A DNA stretch of 62,830 nucleotides from LGRD01 sp031415135 (GCA_031415135.1 JANORB010000052.1:1-62830), one strand, 5' to 3'; shown: positions 1-10,212, counted from the first letter of the stretch. Notes: a model not told the origin generated them from the letters alone. A program made the numbers and translations.

Positions 1-1
1 C

Positions 2-175
2 TTGCCGGACTCGGCGATTCATGCTCCATGGATGGCACCGCCGATCGAACTGAGCGGCGCGGGCGTGGTGATCGGCAAGGACTACCCGGCCCCCGTGGTG
101 CAACACGACGACGCGCGGCTGCGAACGCTCGAACGATTCAAGTCCGCAAAGGAACCGAGATCTCTGCTGACGTGA
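2..175 (+). CDS. phr: Deoxyribodipyrimidine photolyase, C-terminal end (partial)
   Basis: An open frame enters from the left edge in frame 2 and ends at TGA 173-175, giving 57 residues. It contains LPDSAIHAPWMAPP, followed by GVVIGKDYPAPVV and a short charged tail. This matches the last segment of the FAD-binding domain of class I CPD photolyases, where the WxAP and YPxPIVxH elements lie just before the C-terminus. The enzyme repairs UV pyrimidine dimers using light and FADH-. The catalytic domains and start lie outside the window. It converges on the decayed GGDEF gene on the other strand. The assignment rests on motif recall only; a cryptochrome-like relative cannot be excluded. Confidence 0.8.
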   Translation: MPDSAIHAPWMAPPIELSGAGVVIGKDYPAPVVQHDDARLRTLERFKSAKEPRSLLT

Positions 176-518
176 CGGCGGCTCGCAAGGAAATGTGGCT
201 TTGCCACTTTCCTTGATCCCCGCGGCGCATCGGAGACTTTTCCATGCTGCCGCGAAAGCGTTGCAGCGCCAAGGCCGCACACGCCTCGTTTTCGCAGCGC
301 ATCAACACCGCGAATTCCTCGCCGCCGAATCGATAGAGCCGGTCATGGATGCGAAAGCCGCCGCGCAACAGGCACGCCAGCGGAAACAGGACTTCGTCGC
401 CGATCAAATGGCCGAAGTTGTCGTTGACGCGCTTGAAGTGATCGATGTCGATCACACCGATCCAGTGGCTTCCGAGCGGTCTTGCGGCGCGCCGTTCATC
501 GGTGTTGGAAGGTGAGGC
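138..518 (-). pseudogene. Decayed diguanylate cyclase (GGDEF) fragment
   Basis: The frame contains a recognisable GGDEF core: IDIDHFKRVNDNFGHLIGDE, then RLYRFGGEEFAVLMR, where GGEEF is the active-site signature for c-di-GMP synthesis. The sequence just before it (NTDERRAARP) still looks like the linker of these enzymes. Further upstream the translation turns into Arg/Gly-rich noise without an N-terminal sensor. Downstream, after about residue FRGSMEKSP, the expected last 40 or so residues (substrate and dimer helices, ending near a GRN motif) are missing and the frame runs into unrelated sequence. Both ends are therefore lost and it is unlikely to be active. Its 3' end overlaps the end of the photolyase gene. 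Confidence 0.7.
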
Positions 519-701
519 GGCCCGGGATTCGGCACCGGGACCGCGCCCACGTAAACCGGACCCGCCACCAACACCGCGCGCCCGCCGCTGCACACCGCGA
601 CCTCGATCCCTGAAACCGGTCGGGTCCGCAGGATGGGGCATCCTGGACTCGGATACCTTCAGGATGCGCGGGGCGCGCACGCCAACGCTCAAACTTTCGC
701 T

Positions 702-3700
702 TCAAGCCGCAGAGGCGGCAGCGGAGGTGTAGTGCCCGATCAGCGCCAACAGGTCTTCTTCGGAGTAGGGCTTGCCCAGGTAATGATCGACGCCCAGCTC
801 CGAGGCGTACTCGCGATGCTTTTGCGCAATCCGCGAGGTGATCATGATGACCGGCAACTCGCGCAGCCGGCTGTCGGCGCGGATGTTGCGCACCAGGTCG
901 AAACCGTCCATGCGCGGCATTTCGATGTCCGTCAGCACCACCTGCGGCAGCTCGTCGACCAGGCGCTCGAGCGCGTCCATGCCATCCTTGGCAAGCGCCA
1001 CGCGGTAGCCCTCGCGCACCAGCATGCGCTGGGTCACGCGCCGCACCGTCAACGAGTCGTCGACCACCAGCACCAGCGGCGCGGCCACCAGCACCGGCTC
1101 GCCCGCCTCCGGCGCGCCCGGTCCGCGCACCGGTGCGCGCAACGCCGCGATCGTGGCGGCGCGGGCCGCGCCGCTGTAGAGCGTTGCCAGCGCCACCGGG
1201 TTGTAGATCAGCGCCACCGCACCGGAAGCCAGCAGCGTGACGCCGGCCAACCCCGGCATGCGCGACAGCTGGGGGCCGAGGTTCTTGACCACCACTTCCT
1301 GGTTGCCCAGCACCTCGTCCACATGCAGCGCAACGCGTTGCTGGGCACTGCGCACCACAACGACGGATCGGGTTCTGCCCGCGTTTTCGAGCGACAGCGG
1401 GCCGATCCGCAGCAGGGCCCCAAGCCAGAACAGCGGCATCGACCGGTCCCCCAGCATGAACACGCCGCTGGCATGCGCCGCGTCGATTTCGGCCGGCGTC
1501 GTGCGGCGCACGATCTCGATCAGCGTGGAGGGCACCGCCACGGTGGTGTCGCCACAGCGCAGCATCACGACCTGCGTGACCGCCGTGGTCAGCGGCAGCA
1601 CCAGCTTGAACGAGGTGCCCAGGTTCGCGCCCGTGGCGGTTTCGACCCGGCCACCGATGGCGTTCACTTCGGAGCGAACCACGTCCATGCCAACCCCTCG
1701 ACCCGCCAGTTCGGTCACGATGTCGGCGGTCGAAAAGCCGGGCGTGAAGATCAGGTTGGCGAGTTCGGCGTCGGTGTGGGCCACGTCCCGGGCGAGCAGG
1801 CCCATGGCCTCGCCCTTGGAGCGGATGAGCGCCAGGTTCAGGCCGGCGCCGTCGTCACGAACCTCGACACCGACCTCGTTGCCCTCTTGCGTCAGGATCA
1901 TCGTGATGCTGCCGGTCGGATCCTTGCCCAACGCAGCGCGCACCTGTGGCGACTCGATGCCATGGGTCACGCAGTTGCGCAGAAGGTGTTCGAACGTGCC
2001 GGTCATGCGGTCCAGCACGCCCCGGTCGACCTCGATCGATCCACCGGTGATGTCGAGGCGCACCTGCTTGCCGGTTTCCTTGGCGGCCTGCCGGACGACG
2101 CGGTAGAGGCGATCCGAAAGCCCCTCGAACTCGACCATGCGCGTGCGCAGCAAATCGTCTTGCAGCTCGCGGGTCATGCGCGCCTGGGCGACCAGTTCGT
2201 CTTCGGTGCTTTCAAGCGAACGCTGCAGCGTGCGCTGCACCGTGGCCACGTCGTTGACCGACTCGGCCATCATCCGCGTGACTTCCTGGAAACGCGTGAA
2301 GCGGTCGAATTCCAGCGGATCGAACGACTGGTCCGTGGCCTTCGCCGCTTCCCGGCGCGAACTCATCTGGGTCTCGGCCTGCAGTTCGATGTCGCGCAAC
2401 TGCAGCCGCAGGCGCGCCAGGTTGTCGGTCAGGTCGGCCAGCGAACCCTTGATCTGCCCGACCTCGGTTTCGATGCGCGAGCGGGTGATGCTGACCTCGC
2501 CCGCCTGGTTCACCAAACGATCGAGCAGCGGCGCACGCACCCGGACCGCGGATTGCGAAACCCCCTGCACGCGCTCGGGCGCGGCCCTGGCGCCCACCGA
2601 TGCGGGGGCGAAATGCGACCAGTCGATGCGGGGCAGATCGGTGGGCGCCGCAGGCTCGGGCAATTCGATCGCCGCCGGCGCCGGCGCCGCTGGCTGGACA
2701 AGTTCAAGCGGCGCGGCTGCGGGGGCCTCCTCAACCGATGCGGGCTGCACGACCTGCGGCTCCGACCGCGGTGGCGGCGCGGCAATCTCCTCGATGGCGC
2801 TGGCGGCGTCGGAATGTGCCTGTGCGTCGCTCGTGCGCATGGCATCGAAAAGCTGCGAAAGCGTGTCGCAGTGGGCCTGCAGTTCTTCGATGTCGGCGCC
2901 ACCGTGGTCCGATCCGGACAGCAGATGTTCGATGCGCGTTTCCAGCCGGTGCGCCATTTCGCCCAGCCGCATCGCGCCCGCCAGCCGCGCACCGCCCTTC
3001 AGGGTGTGAAGGGTGCGCATGCAGGCGGTGGCGTGCGCCAGGTGCTCGGGCTCGCCGCCCCAGGCGCGCAGCTGGCTGGCCAGCTTCGGCAGCAATTCCA
3101 GCGCCTCTTCCTCGAAGATGGGAAACAACTCCGCATCGACCACATCGACGGCATCGAGGTCGTCGTCGATGTCCACATGCGAATGGCTCAGCGGGGCCGA
3201 TCGCGGCCCGCCCGCGGGCAATTCGGCCAGCTGTTTGAGTTCCACGAAACCTGACGGTTCGAACGCCGGCGGCGACGACCTGAGCGCTGCGAAATCGGAG
3301 TCCCGGAGCGACGGCTCGAGCCGCTGCGGCGGCCGGCCCGGAACCGCAGCGCCTTCAGGCGTCGCCGGCACCGGCGCCACGGGGGGTTGCGCAAAGGCTT
3401 CGATCAGGTTGAACGGCTCGACCTGGGTCGCGCTCAAATCAGCCGCGCGCGTGGACGAAGGAATGTCTGCCGCAGCCGTCACCGCCTCCAGCCGGCGTGC
3501 CGAACTCAATTCGTGATCGGCCAGCCGCGCCAGCAGCTTGGGGGAGGCACCGACAAGGAAGCCGGCGGCGAACTGGTGCAGCATCCGGCGGATTTCTTCG
3601 GAGGCGTCGACGAACAGGCGCGCCTCGTCAGGTGCGCCCTGGCCGATGGCCTCCGAGCGAATCAGCGCATGCTCCAGCGTGCGGGCCAGGTTGGACAGGT

Positions 3701-6700
3701 CGGTGTACCCCACCGTGGCCGAACTTCCGGCCAGCGAGTGGGCCAGCGAGATCGGCATCTCGCCAATCGGCCGGTGCAGCTCCATCGCCCATTCGGCCAG
3801 CTCGGTGGTCAATCGGCGCGACAGCTCATCGGCTTCGCTGAGAAAAATGTTGAACAGCGGGATGCCGATGCGCAATGGCCCGACGACCTTGATGTTCTCG
3901 GACTCCCCCGGTTGCGGGATGAGCGCCGGAAAGTCGAGCGCCAGATCGGGAGGTTCGCCCCAAGACAGCCCGGCTTCTTCGGCCAGGCCGGCCGGCACCG
4001 AATCCGCAATGCCCTCCAGGGTCTGAGGCTCCAGGCTTGCCGCCATCGGCGCCTCGGCATCGACCGCAGCCAGGGGTGCTTCGGGAAACTCGAAGTCCAG
4101 CACCAACGGCAAATCGGCCGCGTGCGGCACCGGCATTGCCGCCTCGGGTGCGCTGGCAGGCAGCACCAGCGGCAACGCGATGTCCGACTCCTGGGTGCCG
4201 CCGACTTCGTCGCGCCGCTGATTCAACAATTGCACTGCGGCGGCAATCGTCGCCGCGTCGTGGCCGCCGCGGCGGTGCGTGGCGATGTCGGCGACCCAGC
4301 TGCTCAGGTAGGTCAGCGCCCACTGCGTGAATTCAAGCAAGGGCGGGTCGGCAGGGACCTGCCCCGCCAGAAGTGTGTTGTAGATGCGCTCGCAGGTCCA
4401 GGCTCCCTCGCCGAAGTCTTTCAGCCCGACCATTCGCGAACTGCCCTTGAGCGTGTGAAAGGCGCGCCGGACCGTGGTCAGCAAAGACAGGTCGCCGGGG
4501 CTGCCAATCAGCGCCGCCCTCGCCGCATCGGCTGACTCCAGCACCTCCTGCGCTTCTTCGAGGAAGACCTGGCGCAGCTCGTCGCCTTCGTCGGCCGGGG
4601 TCTTGGCCGGAGCGTCGGCGCCGCCCCCGGGCACCGCCTGGCCGCGCAAGGACGCCACTTCGGGCTCCAGCCCCGCGGCGTCCGACCTGGATGAGACAAA
4701 GTCGGCCAGGGCTTCGGACAGCTTGCCTCGAACCGAGTCGATGTCGGCCTTGCTTTGCGCCAGTCCCAGCGCCGCCTGGGCCTGCCGCACGGTCGCGGCC
4801 AACGTGCCTTGATCGGCCGCCATCGCTTCGTTCGACAAGCGTTCCAGGCCACGCGACACCTCGGCCAGCGGCGTGGCCTCGTGGCCGGCCGAAATGGCGA
4901 GTTGCTGGGCCTGCTCGATCAGCCGAGGCTCCACCGCGGGGGCGGGTGGGGTTGGCGCCTGGGTTCCCTCCGGGCGCGCCGGCGCACGGCCCATCACCGG
5001 CTTGAGGACGCCGCTCTGCGCGTCGTAGGCAAACAGCGACTTGGCCATTTGCGGCTGCACGCTGAGCATGTCGATCAGGAAACCCAGCGCTCCCAGGTTG
5101 CCCGCGATGCGATCAAAAACGCCCGCCTGGGCCACCCGCTCGGTGTCCACCGCAGTCGACGCCATGCCATCGATGTCGTCGCGCATGCGCAGCAACGCCG
5201 CGGCGGCGTGATCCATGCCGAGCACCGACAGCACGCCGCGCATGGCGGCCAGGTGCCGGGGCACCTGAAGCAGGGGTTTGGGCTCGGCCGGGGTGCGGAA
5301 GAACTCGTCGATCAGTTTTTCCGCGTCCGACAAGGACACGCGCAACTCCTGCACCACGCTGCCCATGGTCTGGCGGTCGGAGACCCGGCGATAGAGCTCC
5401 TCCATCCAGGCTTCGAGCGGTTCGGGCGGCTGGCCCTGGCGCGCCGAGGCAAGCCGCTCGGCCAGGCGATGAACACGGGCCGATTGCTCGGGGTGGTTGA
5501 AGTCCGCATCTTCCAGCACCGCCTCGACGTACAACAGGCTGGTCGCCACTTCCATGGCCAACGGCGCCGCCGGCGCGGTCCCCGCAGACTGGCTCTGGTG
5601 CATCGCACGCTGCAACTCGACCGCGAAGACTTCGCCCTGCGGGAACAGGCGCTTGAGCGAATCGCCGACGAGCGAGAACTGCTCGGACAGGCCGGCGACG
5701 CGATGCATCTCGCCGCCAGCCACCGCCGACCAGGATTCCTTCGCGGCCGACACCCGCTTGCGCGCCTGCGCAATCCAGGCCGGGTCGAACTGTCCCAGCG
5801 CACTGCGCGAGTAATCAACCGGCGTGTGCTGCGCCAAGCCATAGGACTGCCGAACCGCGAACAGCCGCGGCGCCTTGTGGTGTGCGTCGGGCACGCCGCT
5901 CTGCGCGCAGAAGAACAGCAGGTCCTGGGCCAGCCGGTCCGACACCTGGCCGTCGCCGCGCTCGAGCGCGCGAAACTGGGCCAGCAGGCGCGAGGCGACA
6001 CGCTTGGTGAACACATCCACCGGCAACAAGCCCCGGGCCTGGGCCTCGAACACGGCCGCGGCCAACTTCCACAACGTGGCGGTGTGCGGTTCGCCGGCAC
6101 CGGCCCCGAGACCGGCGCACACCTCGCTCATCCGCGCAGCGGACAGCAAGGGCTTGTCATTGCGCATCAGCTTGAGCAGTTCGCGCTCGAGCAACGCGCG
6201 CGTCGCGGCATCGGTCTTGCGCGGTGTTGCCACCGAACTCGCCGGCAGTGCGCGCCACTGCCAATCGACCGCCCACAGATCGGCCGGATGCACGCGATCC
6301 GCACCCGCAGCCTCTTGCACGGCCCGGTATTGCGGGAACAGCGACAGCGGCGCCACCGGCTTGCCGGCCAGCATGCGCGAAAGGTAGTCGAGCAGCGCGA
6401 ACGAGGCGCGCTCGATGTCTTCGACCGCCGGCAAGCTGAGCGTCTCCGGCTTCGCGCCGAAACGCGCCACCGCGGCTTCACTGGCCCGCAACACCGTCGC
6501 CGCGGCGCGAAGCCCCACCAGCTCCAACGCCCCGACGCCCTGGTGGATCTGCACCCTGGCGCTGCGCAAAACGGCCGGGTCGACGACATCGACGTCGGAA
6601 TCGCCGAGCGCCTCGGATTCCTTGAGGTGGCGCCGCAAGGCCTTGTGCGATGTCTCCAACGACCGGCGCAACTCGTCATGAACCCAGGCCAGGGCGCTCA

Positions 6701-6734
6701 GATCGTCGATCGGCTCAGTCATCTTGTCGCTCAT
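702..6734 (-). CDS. chpA: Pil-Chp hybrid histidine kinase ChpA/PilL (CheA-type)
   Basis: This 2010-residue CheA-like kinase is the core of the chemosensory system controlling type IV pilus twitching. There are several Hpt-type modules: HTLKGSS near residue 761, a degenerate HSLAGSS near 998 and HTLKGGA near 1245. A dimerisation and HATPase region follows (N box with EHLLRNCVTHGIES near 1590, then a DDGAGLN G1 box), then a CheW-like domain and a C-terminal receiver (LVVDDSLTVRR, phospho-acceptor in VVLTDIEMPRMDG near residue 1935). It is the last gene of the rubredoxin-pilGHIJ-chpA block, 33 bp after pilJ. The ATG at 6734 has a second in-frame ATG at codon 5. Its length is within the usual range for ChpA/PilL (about 1,900-2,500 residues). 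Confidence 0.95.
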   Translation of the reverse strand: MSDKMTEPIDDLSALAWVHDELRRSLETSHKALRRHLKESEALGDSDVDVVDPAVLRSARVQIHQGVGALELVGLRAAATVLRASEAAVARFGAKPETLSLPAVEDIERASFALLDYLSRMLAGKPVAPLSLFPQYRAVQEAAGADRVHPADLWAVDWQWRALPASSVATPRKTDAATRALLERELLKLMRNDKPLLSAARMSEVCAGLGAGAGEPHTATLWKLAAAVFEAQARGLLPVDVFTKRVASRLLAQFRALERGDGQVSDRLAQDLLFFCAQSGVPDAHHKAPRLFAVRQSYGLAQHTPVDYSRSALGQFDPAWIAQARKRVSAAKESWSAVAGGEMHRVAGLSEQFSLVGDSLKRLFPQGEVFAVELQRAMHQSQSAGTAPAAPLAMEVATSLLYVEAVLEDADFNHPEQSARVHRLAERLASARQGQPPEPLEAWMEELYRRVSDRQTMGSVVQELRVSLSDAEKLIDEFFRTPAEPKPLLQVPRHLAAMRGVLSVLGMDHAAAALLRMRDDIDGMASTAVDTERVAQAGVFDRIAGNLGALGFLIDMLSVQPQMAKSLFAYDAQSGVLKPVMGRAPARPEGTQAPTPPAPAVEPRLIEQAQQLAISAGHEATPLAEVSRGLERLSNEAMAADQGTLAATVRQAQAALGLAQSKADIDSVRGKLSEALADFVSSRSDAAGLEPEVASLRGQAVPGGGADAPAKTPADEGDELRQVFLEEAQEVLESADAARAALIGSPGDLSLLTTVRRAFHTLKGSSRMVGLKDFGEGAWTCERIYNTLLAGQVPADPPLLEFTQWALTYLSSWVADIATHRRGGHDAATIAAAVQLLNQRRDEVGGTQESDIALPLVLPASAPEAAMPVPHAADLPLVLDFEFPEAPLAAVDAEAPMAASLEPQTLEGIADSVPAGLAEEAGLSWGEPPDLALDFPALIPQPGESENIKVVGPLRIGIPLFNIFLSEADELSRRLTTELAEWAMELHRPIGEMPISLAHSLAGSSATVGYTDLSNLARTLEHALIRSEAIGQGAPDEARLFVDASEEIRRMLHQFAAGFLVGASPKLLARLADHELSSARRLEAVTAAADIPSSTRAADLSATQVEPFNLIEAFAQPPVAPVPATPEGAAVPGRPPQRLEPSLRDSDFAALRSSPPAFEPSGFVELKQLAELPAGGPRSAPLSHSHVDIDDDLDAVDVVDAELFPIFEEEALELLPKLASQLRAWGGEPEHLAHATACMRTLHTLKGGARLAGAMRLGEMAHRLETRIEHLLSGSDHGGADIEELQAHCDTLSQLFDAMRTSDAQAHSDAASAIEEIAAPPPRSEPQVVQPASVEEAPAAAPLELVQPAAPAPAAIELPEPAAPTDLPRIDWSHFAPASVGARAAPERVQGVSQSAVRVRAPLLDRLVNQAGEVSITRSRIETEVGQIKGSLADLTDNLARLRLQLRDIELQAETQMSSRREAAKATDQSFDPLEFDRFTRFQEVTRMMAESVNDVATVQRTLQRSLESTEDELVAQARMTRELQDDLLRTRMVEFEGLSDRLYRVVRQAAKETGKQVRLDITGGSIEVDRGVLDRMTGTFEHLLRNCVTHGIESPQVRAALGKDPTGSITMILTQEGNEVGVEVRDDGAGLNLALIRSKGEAMGLLARDVAHTDAELANLIFTPGFSTADIVTELAGRGVGMDVVRSEVNAIGGRVETATGANLGTSFKLVLPLTTAVTQVVMLRCGDTTVAVPSTLIEIVRRTTPAEIDAAHASGVFMLGDRSMPLFWLGALLRIGPLSLENAGRTRSVVVVRSAQQRVALHVDEVLGNQEVVVKNLGPQLSRMPGLAGVTLLASGAVALIYNPVALATLYSGAARAATIAALRAPVRGPGAPEAGEPVLVAAPLVLVVDDSLTVRRVTQRMLVREGYRVALAKDGMDALERLVDELPQVVLTDIEMPRMDGFDLVRNIRADSRLRELPVIMITSRIAQKHREYASELGVDHYLGKPYSEEDLLALIGHYTSAAASAA

Positions 6735-6767
6735 GGTTGGCTTGTCGCAGGCTGCGCGGCCCGTGGA

Positions 6768-9116
6768 TCAACTGATTTTGAACCGTGACACCGACTCTTT
6801 CAATTCGTCAGCGGTCTTGGCCAGTTCACGAACCAGGCCGGCGGTTGACCGCGTGCCCTCCTCGGTTTGCTCGGTCACCGCAAAGATGTGCTGGATGTTG
6901 GCCGCCACCACGTTGGCCGACTGCGCCTCGCTCAGCGCCTGGTTCGAAATCTGCCCGATCAGTTCGGCCAGCTGGCGCGAAACGCGGTCGATCTCGCCCA
7001 GCGCGGTGCCGGCGGCGTCGGACAGGCGCGCGCCTTCGACCACGCCCTGGGTGGAGCGCTCCATCGCGCCCACCGCATCCTGGGTGTCGGTCTGAATGGT
7101 CTTGACCAGCACGGCGATCTGCCGCGTCGCGTCGCCCGAACGTTCGGCCAGCCGCTGCACCTCCTCGGCCACGACCGAGAAGCCGCGCCCCGCGTCGCCC
7201 GCGGAGGCCGCTTGAATGGCGGCGTTCAAGGCCAGCACGTTGGTCTGCTCGGTGATGTCGGAGATCAGTTCGGTGATTTCGCCGATCTCTTGCGACGACT
7301 CGCCCAGCCGTTTGATGCGCTTGGACGTTTCCTGGATCTGGTCGCGAATCGAGTTCATGCCGCCGATGGTGTTCTGCACCGCGCGCAGGCCCGACTCGGC
7401 GGCCTGCAGCGATTGCCGGGCGACCAGCGCGCTTTCCTGCGCCTGCGCCGAGACGTCGTTGATTCGACCCGCCATCTGCAGCACCGACTCGCCGGTGTCG
7501 CGAATCTCGCGCAGCTGTTCGGTGGACGCGGCGAGCAGTTCGGTGGAGTTGGCTTCGACCTGCGCCGTCGTCTCGGTCACGCGCCCGACCGTGCCCTGGA
7601 CCTGGGTCACCAGCGTCCTCAACTCTTCCACCGTGTAGTTCACCGAGTCGGCAATGGCGCCGGTGATGTCTTCGGTGACCGTGGCCTGCTGCGTCAGATC
7701 GCCCTCGGCAACGGTCTGCAACTCGTTCATCAATCGCAGAATGGCGGCCTGGTTGGCGTCGTTGACGCGCTTGGCTTCCTGCTCCTGGCGCTGCGCCTCG
7801 ACGCGCTGGTTCTGGGCCAGTGTGGCCTGGGCGGCTTGATCACGAACATACAGGCGCAAGAAACCGGCGCCTCCGGCCAGCAGCAGCAAGGCGGGCACCA
7901 CCAGCAACGCGAGATTGAGGGTGCTGAAGCCGGCCACTTTGGTCAGACCCTGCTGCACCGCCTCCAAACCCGTGCGCAGCGGTTCGCTGTCCGAGACGAT
8001 GGCGACCTGCGCTTCGCGCGCGGCCACCATGCCTTGCAGATTGCCCAGAATGGCGCCGGCCTGGCCGCGGGTCTCGTCGTACAGCTTGAGCAATGCGACA
8101 AGGCGCTCCTTCGTCTCCTGGTCCCTGGTTCCCGGCAGCCGCAGTTCCGGGCTGCCGTTCAACAAGCCCTGGGCCAGTTCACGAAAGGAGTTGAGGTCCT
8201 TGCCAAGCAGAAACACCGCCTCGGGGCTGACACCCTCCAGCGTGACGAACTCGTTCGAGCTTTTCCCGATGCGCTGGGTCAGCATCACCAACTGACCCGC
8301 GGTCGACAGCTCAGCCGGCGTGGCGTTCTGTTGCAGCTTCAGCGACGAGATCGTTTCGGCGATCTCAAGCAAGTCGGCGGACTGGCGGTTGATCGTCTTC
8401 AGCGATTCACCCACCTGGGTCAGGACTTTCTGCTGCGCAATGATCGTGTTGGCATTCTTCTCGGCACGGTCCACCAGGGGCAGCACGGCGTCCAGCGATT
8501 CCTGCACCGCCGCCGGCGCCGCGGCCAGCGAGCCCTCGCCGGTCTTGAGGCCGCGCACCGCGCGCGCCAGCACCTCGACGCTCTCGCGCACTTCGGGGAA
8601 GGCGCGCGGGCTGCCCACCAGCGCCTGCGACACGGACTTGGCGAGCCGCTGCGATTGCATCAGCGCCTGGCCGCTGGCACCCACCTGCGCCGAACCGTTG
8701 CTCGCCGAATTCAGGGACAGGAGTGCCATCAGAATCAGGCCGATCAGCCCGAGTGCGATGCACGCCACCAGAATGCGCCGCTGCTCGGCCAGCGGCCGGT
8801 TGCCGATCAGCGGCAGGCCCGACCCCGAAGACACCAGCGGCAAATCGCGCGGCGCCAGCCTTGACTCGGAAAAATCCGCCATCCCGGACGGTGCCGCCTC
8901 GGAGATGATCGACGAATCGAAGTTGCCTGACGGCGCCTGGGTCGACACATTGAAACGCGCGGCGCCGGCTGCGGCGGGCGCGGCCAGCGTTGCCGGCTCG
9001 CCGGCGGCCGATCCAGCCCATGCGCGCTCGACCCGGATGTCCGGCAGCATGGCGTCGCGGCCGAGGGCCTCGTCGGGCTTTTGGCCCAGTGCCCTGATCT
9101 TGTCTAGGAAGCTCAT
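6768..9116 (-). CDS. pilJ: Twitching motility methyl-accepting chemoreceptor PilJ
   Basis: A 782-residue membrane receptor that feeds the ChpA kinase. A cytoplasmic N-terminal stretch precedes a transmembrane segment at about residues 115-137 (LVACIALGLIGLILMALL). A periplasmic sensing region follows, then a second membrane segment near 400-420, then a signalling domain with the coiled-coil hairpin tip around EITEQTNVLALNAAIQAA and the motif FSVVAEEVQRLAERS. This order is typical of PilJ. The start is taken at ATG 9116 (MSFLDKI), preceded by AGAGGG at good spacing; an in-frame upstream ATG at 9131 has no better signal. It lies between the CheW-like pilI and chpA. Confidence 0.93.
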   Translation of the reverse strand: MSFLDKIRALGQKPDEALGRDAMLPDIRVERAWAGSAAGEPATLAAPAAAGAARFNVSTQAPSGNFDSSIISEAAPSGMADFSESRLAPRDLPLVSSGSGLPLIGNRPLAEQRRILVACIALGLIGLILMALLSLNSASNGSAQVGASGQALMQSQRLAKSVSQALVGSPRAFPEVRESVEVLARAVRGLKTGEGSLAAAPAAVQESLDAVLPLVDRAEKNANTIIAQQKVLTQVGESLKTINRQSADLLEIAETISSLKLQQNATPAELSTAGQLVMLTQRIGKSSNEFVTLEGVSPEAVFLLGKDLNSFRELAQGLLNGSPELRLPGTRDQETKERLVALLKLYDETRGQAGAILGNLQGMVAAREAQVAIVSDSEPLRTGLEAVQQGLTKVAGFSTLNLALLVVPALLLLAGGAGFLRLYVRDQAAQATLAQNQRVEAQRQEQEAKRVNDANQAAILRLMNELQTVAEGDLTQQATVTEDITGAIADSVNYTVEELRTLVTQVQGTVGRVTETTAQVEANSTELLAASTEQLREIRDTGESVLQMAGRINDVSAQAQESALVARQSLQAAESGLRAVQNTIGGMNSIRDQIQETSKRIKRLGESSQEIGEITELISDITEQTNVLALNAAIQAASAGDAGRGFSVVAEEVQRLAERSGDATRQIAVLVKTIQTDTQDAVGAMERSTQGVVEGARLSDAAGTALGEIDRVSRQLAELIGQISNQALSEAQSANVVAANIQHIFAVTEQTEEGTRSTAGLVRELAKTADELKESVSRFKIS

Positions 9117-9168
9117 AGATCCCTCTTGCAATCGTGTTGGGGTGTGCCCGCGGCCACTCGCAGGCAGG

Positions 9169-9687
9169 TCAGCCCACGATCCTCAGGAGTGCTTCATCTC
9201 GGGCCAGTTCGGACAGGTTCAGTTCCTGCCACAAGCGTCCTGCCGCATCGCGATAACACTGCCCGACAAATGCAGGACGCGGCCTGTGGTCGTCGGGCTG
9301 CAGCGTCAACTGGTCTTCGCTTCGCAGACCGGACAGGCGATCCACCATCAACGCGCAGTTGAGATCAAAGCGCGGATTGAAACCGACCAGGCGCGCCTGA
9401 TCCCGGTTGGCTTCGCCGACCTTGACCGCCAGGAACGCCGCCAGGTCGACCACCCCGTGCAAATGGCCCCGCAGATTGGAAACGCCGAGAAACCAGCGGT
9501 GCGTGTGGGGCACGGTCTGCAGTGGCGCCAGCGCGAAGATTTCGCCGGCCTCGCGCAACGGGAACAGGAAGCCGCGCTCACTGCACTCGACCGCCAGCCA
9601 CGACTTGCCGCGCTCCTGGGTTCGAGCGGCGGCAAGCCGTTCGGCGAGTCGGCTCTGGAGTTCTCGCAGCGCTTCCTTGTTGGCCAT
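9169..9687 (-). CDS. pilI: CheW-like adaptor PilI
   Basis: A 172-residue single-domain CheW-type protein that should couple PilJ to the ChpA kinase. The CheW fold is visible in the pattern WLAVECSERGFLFPLREAGEI, then HRWFLGVSNLRGHLHGVVDL, the conserved strand-turn segment of CheW domains. It begins at ATG 9687 and lies between pilH and pilJ in the same orientation, in the order found in Pseudomonas pilGHIJ. The name comes from both domain and position; as an isolated sequence it could only be called CheW-like. Confidence 0.9.
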   Translation of the reverse strand: MANKEALRELQSRLAERLAAARTQERGKSWLAVECSERGFLFPLREAGEIFALAPLQTVPHTHRWFLGVSNLRGHLHGVVDLAAFLAVKVGEANRDQARLVGFNPRFDLNCALMVDRLSGLRSEDQLTLQPDDHRPRPAFVGQCYRDAAGRLWQELNLSELARDEALLRIVG

Positions 9688-9760
9688 TCACTGTGTCCGC
9701 TGGGTCGATCGGGCCGGTCTTGCCAGGGTGCCGCGGGAACCAGGCGCCGCAGCCGACAAA

Positions 9761-10126
9761 TCAGTCGAAGGCACGGATCTTGGCGGCCAGCTCGTCGCCA
9801 TCGACCGGTTTGACAATGTAGTCGCGCGCGCCCTGGCGCATGCCCCAGACCTTGTCGGTTTCCTGGTTCTTGCTGGTGCACATGATCACAGGAACCTTGG
9901 AGAAGCGCGGATCGCGCGTGATCGTGCGGGTCAGCTGAAAGCCGTTCTGCCCCGGCATGACGACGTCCATCAGCACCAGGTCGGGGGTCTCTTCGCCCAT
10001 GCGCCGCATGGCCTCGTCGGCGTTCTCGGCCGTGCGCACCGTGTAGCCGCGCTTGCCGAGCAACTCTGAGAGGTGGTGCAACTCGGTCTTCGAGTCATCG
10101 ACCACCAGGATTTTTCGAATCGTCAT
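9761..10126 (-). CDS. pilH: Twitching motility response regulator PilH
   Basis: A 121-residue stand-alone CheY-like receiver. It shows the acidic pair in ILVVDDSKTE, the phospho-acceptor Asp in DLVLMDVVMPGQNGF, the conserved Thr/Ser in VIMCTSKNQ and the Lys in YIVKPVD. The start is set at ATG 10126 (MTIRKIL) because a GAGGA ribosome binding site lies 8 bases upstream; an in-frame upstream start at 10162 would add 12 unconserved residues. In the Pil-Chp system PilH opposes or drains phosphate from PilG. There is no output domain. Confidence 0.92.
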   Translation of the reverse strand: MTIRKILVVDDSKTELHHLSELLGKRGYTVRTAENADEAMRRMGEETPDLVLMDVVMPGQNGFQLTRTITRDPRFSKVPVIMCTSKNQETDKVWGMRQGARDYIVKPVDGDELAAKIRAFD

Positions 10127-10212
10127 GATCTTGTCCTCACACTGCGCGTGCGTTGGTGGCATTCATCGTAGAGTCGCAGAGGGTTCACCGCATCGCACGC
10201 CATTCCTGCACA

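Noticed and set aside
633..3254. Long open frame on the plus strand opposite chpA (and similar ones at 4755-6788, 6867-8864, 17573-20329, 29-32 kb)
   Set aside because: High GC leaves the antisense frames of real genes open. The translations are His/Arg/Gln-rich without domains, while the opposite strand encodes clear proteins.
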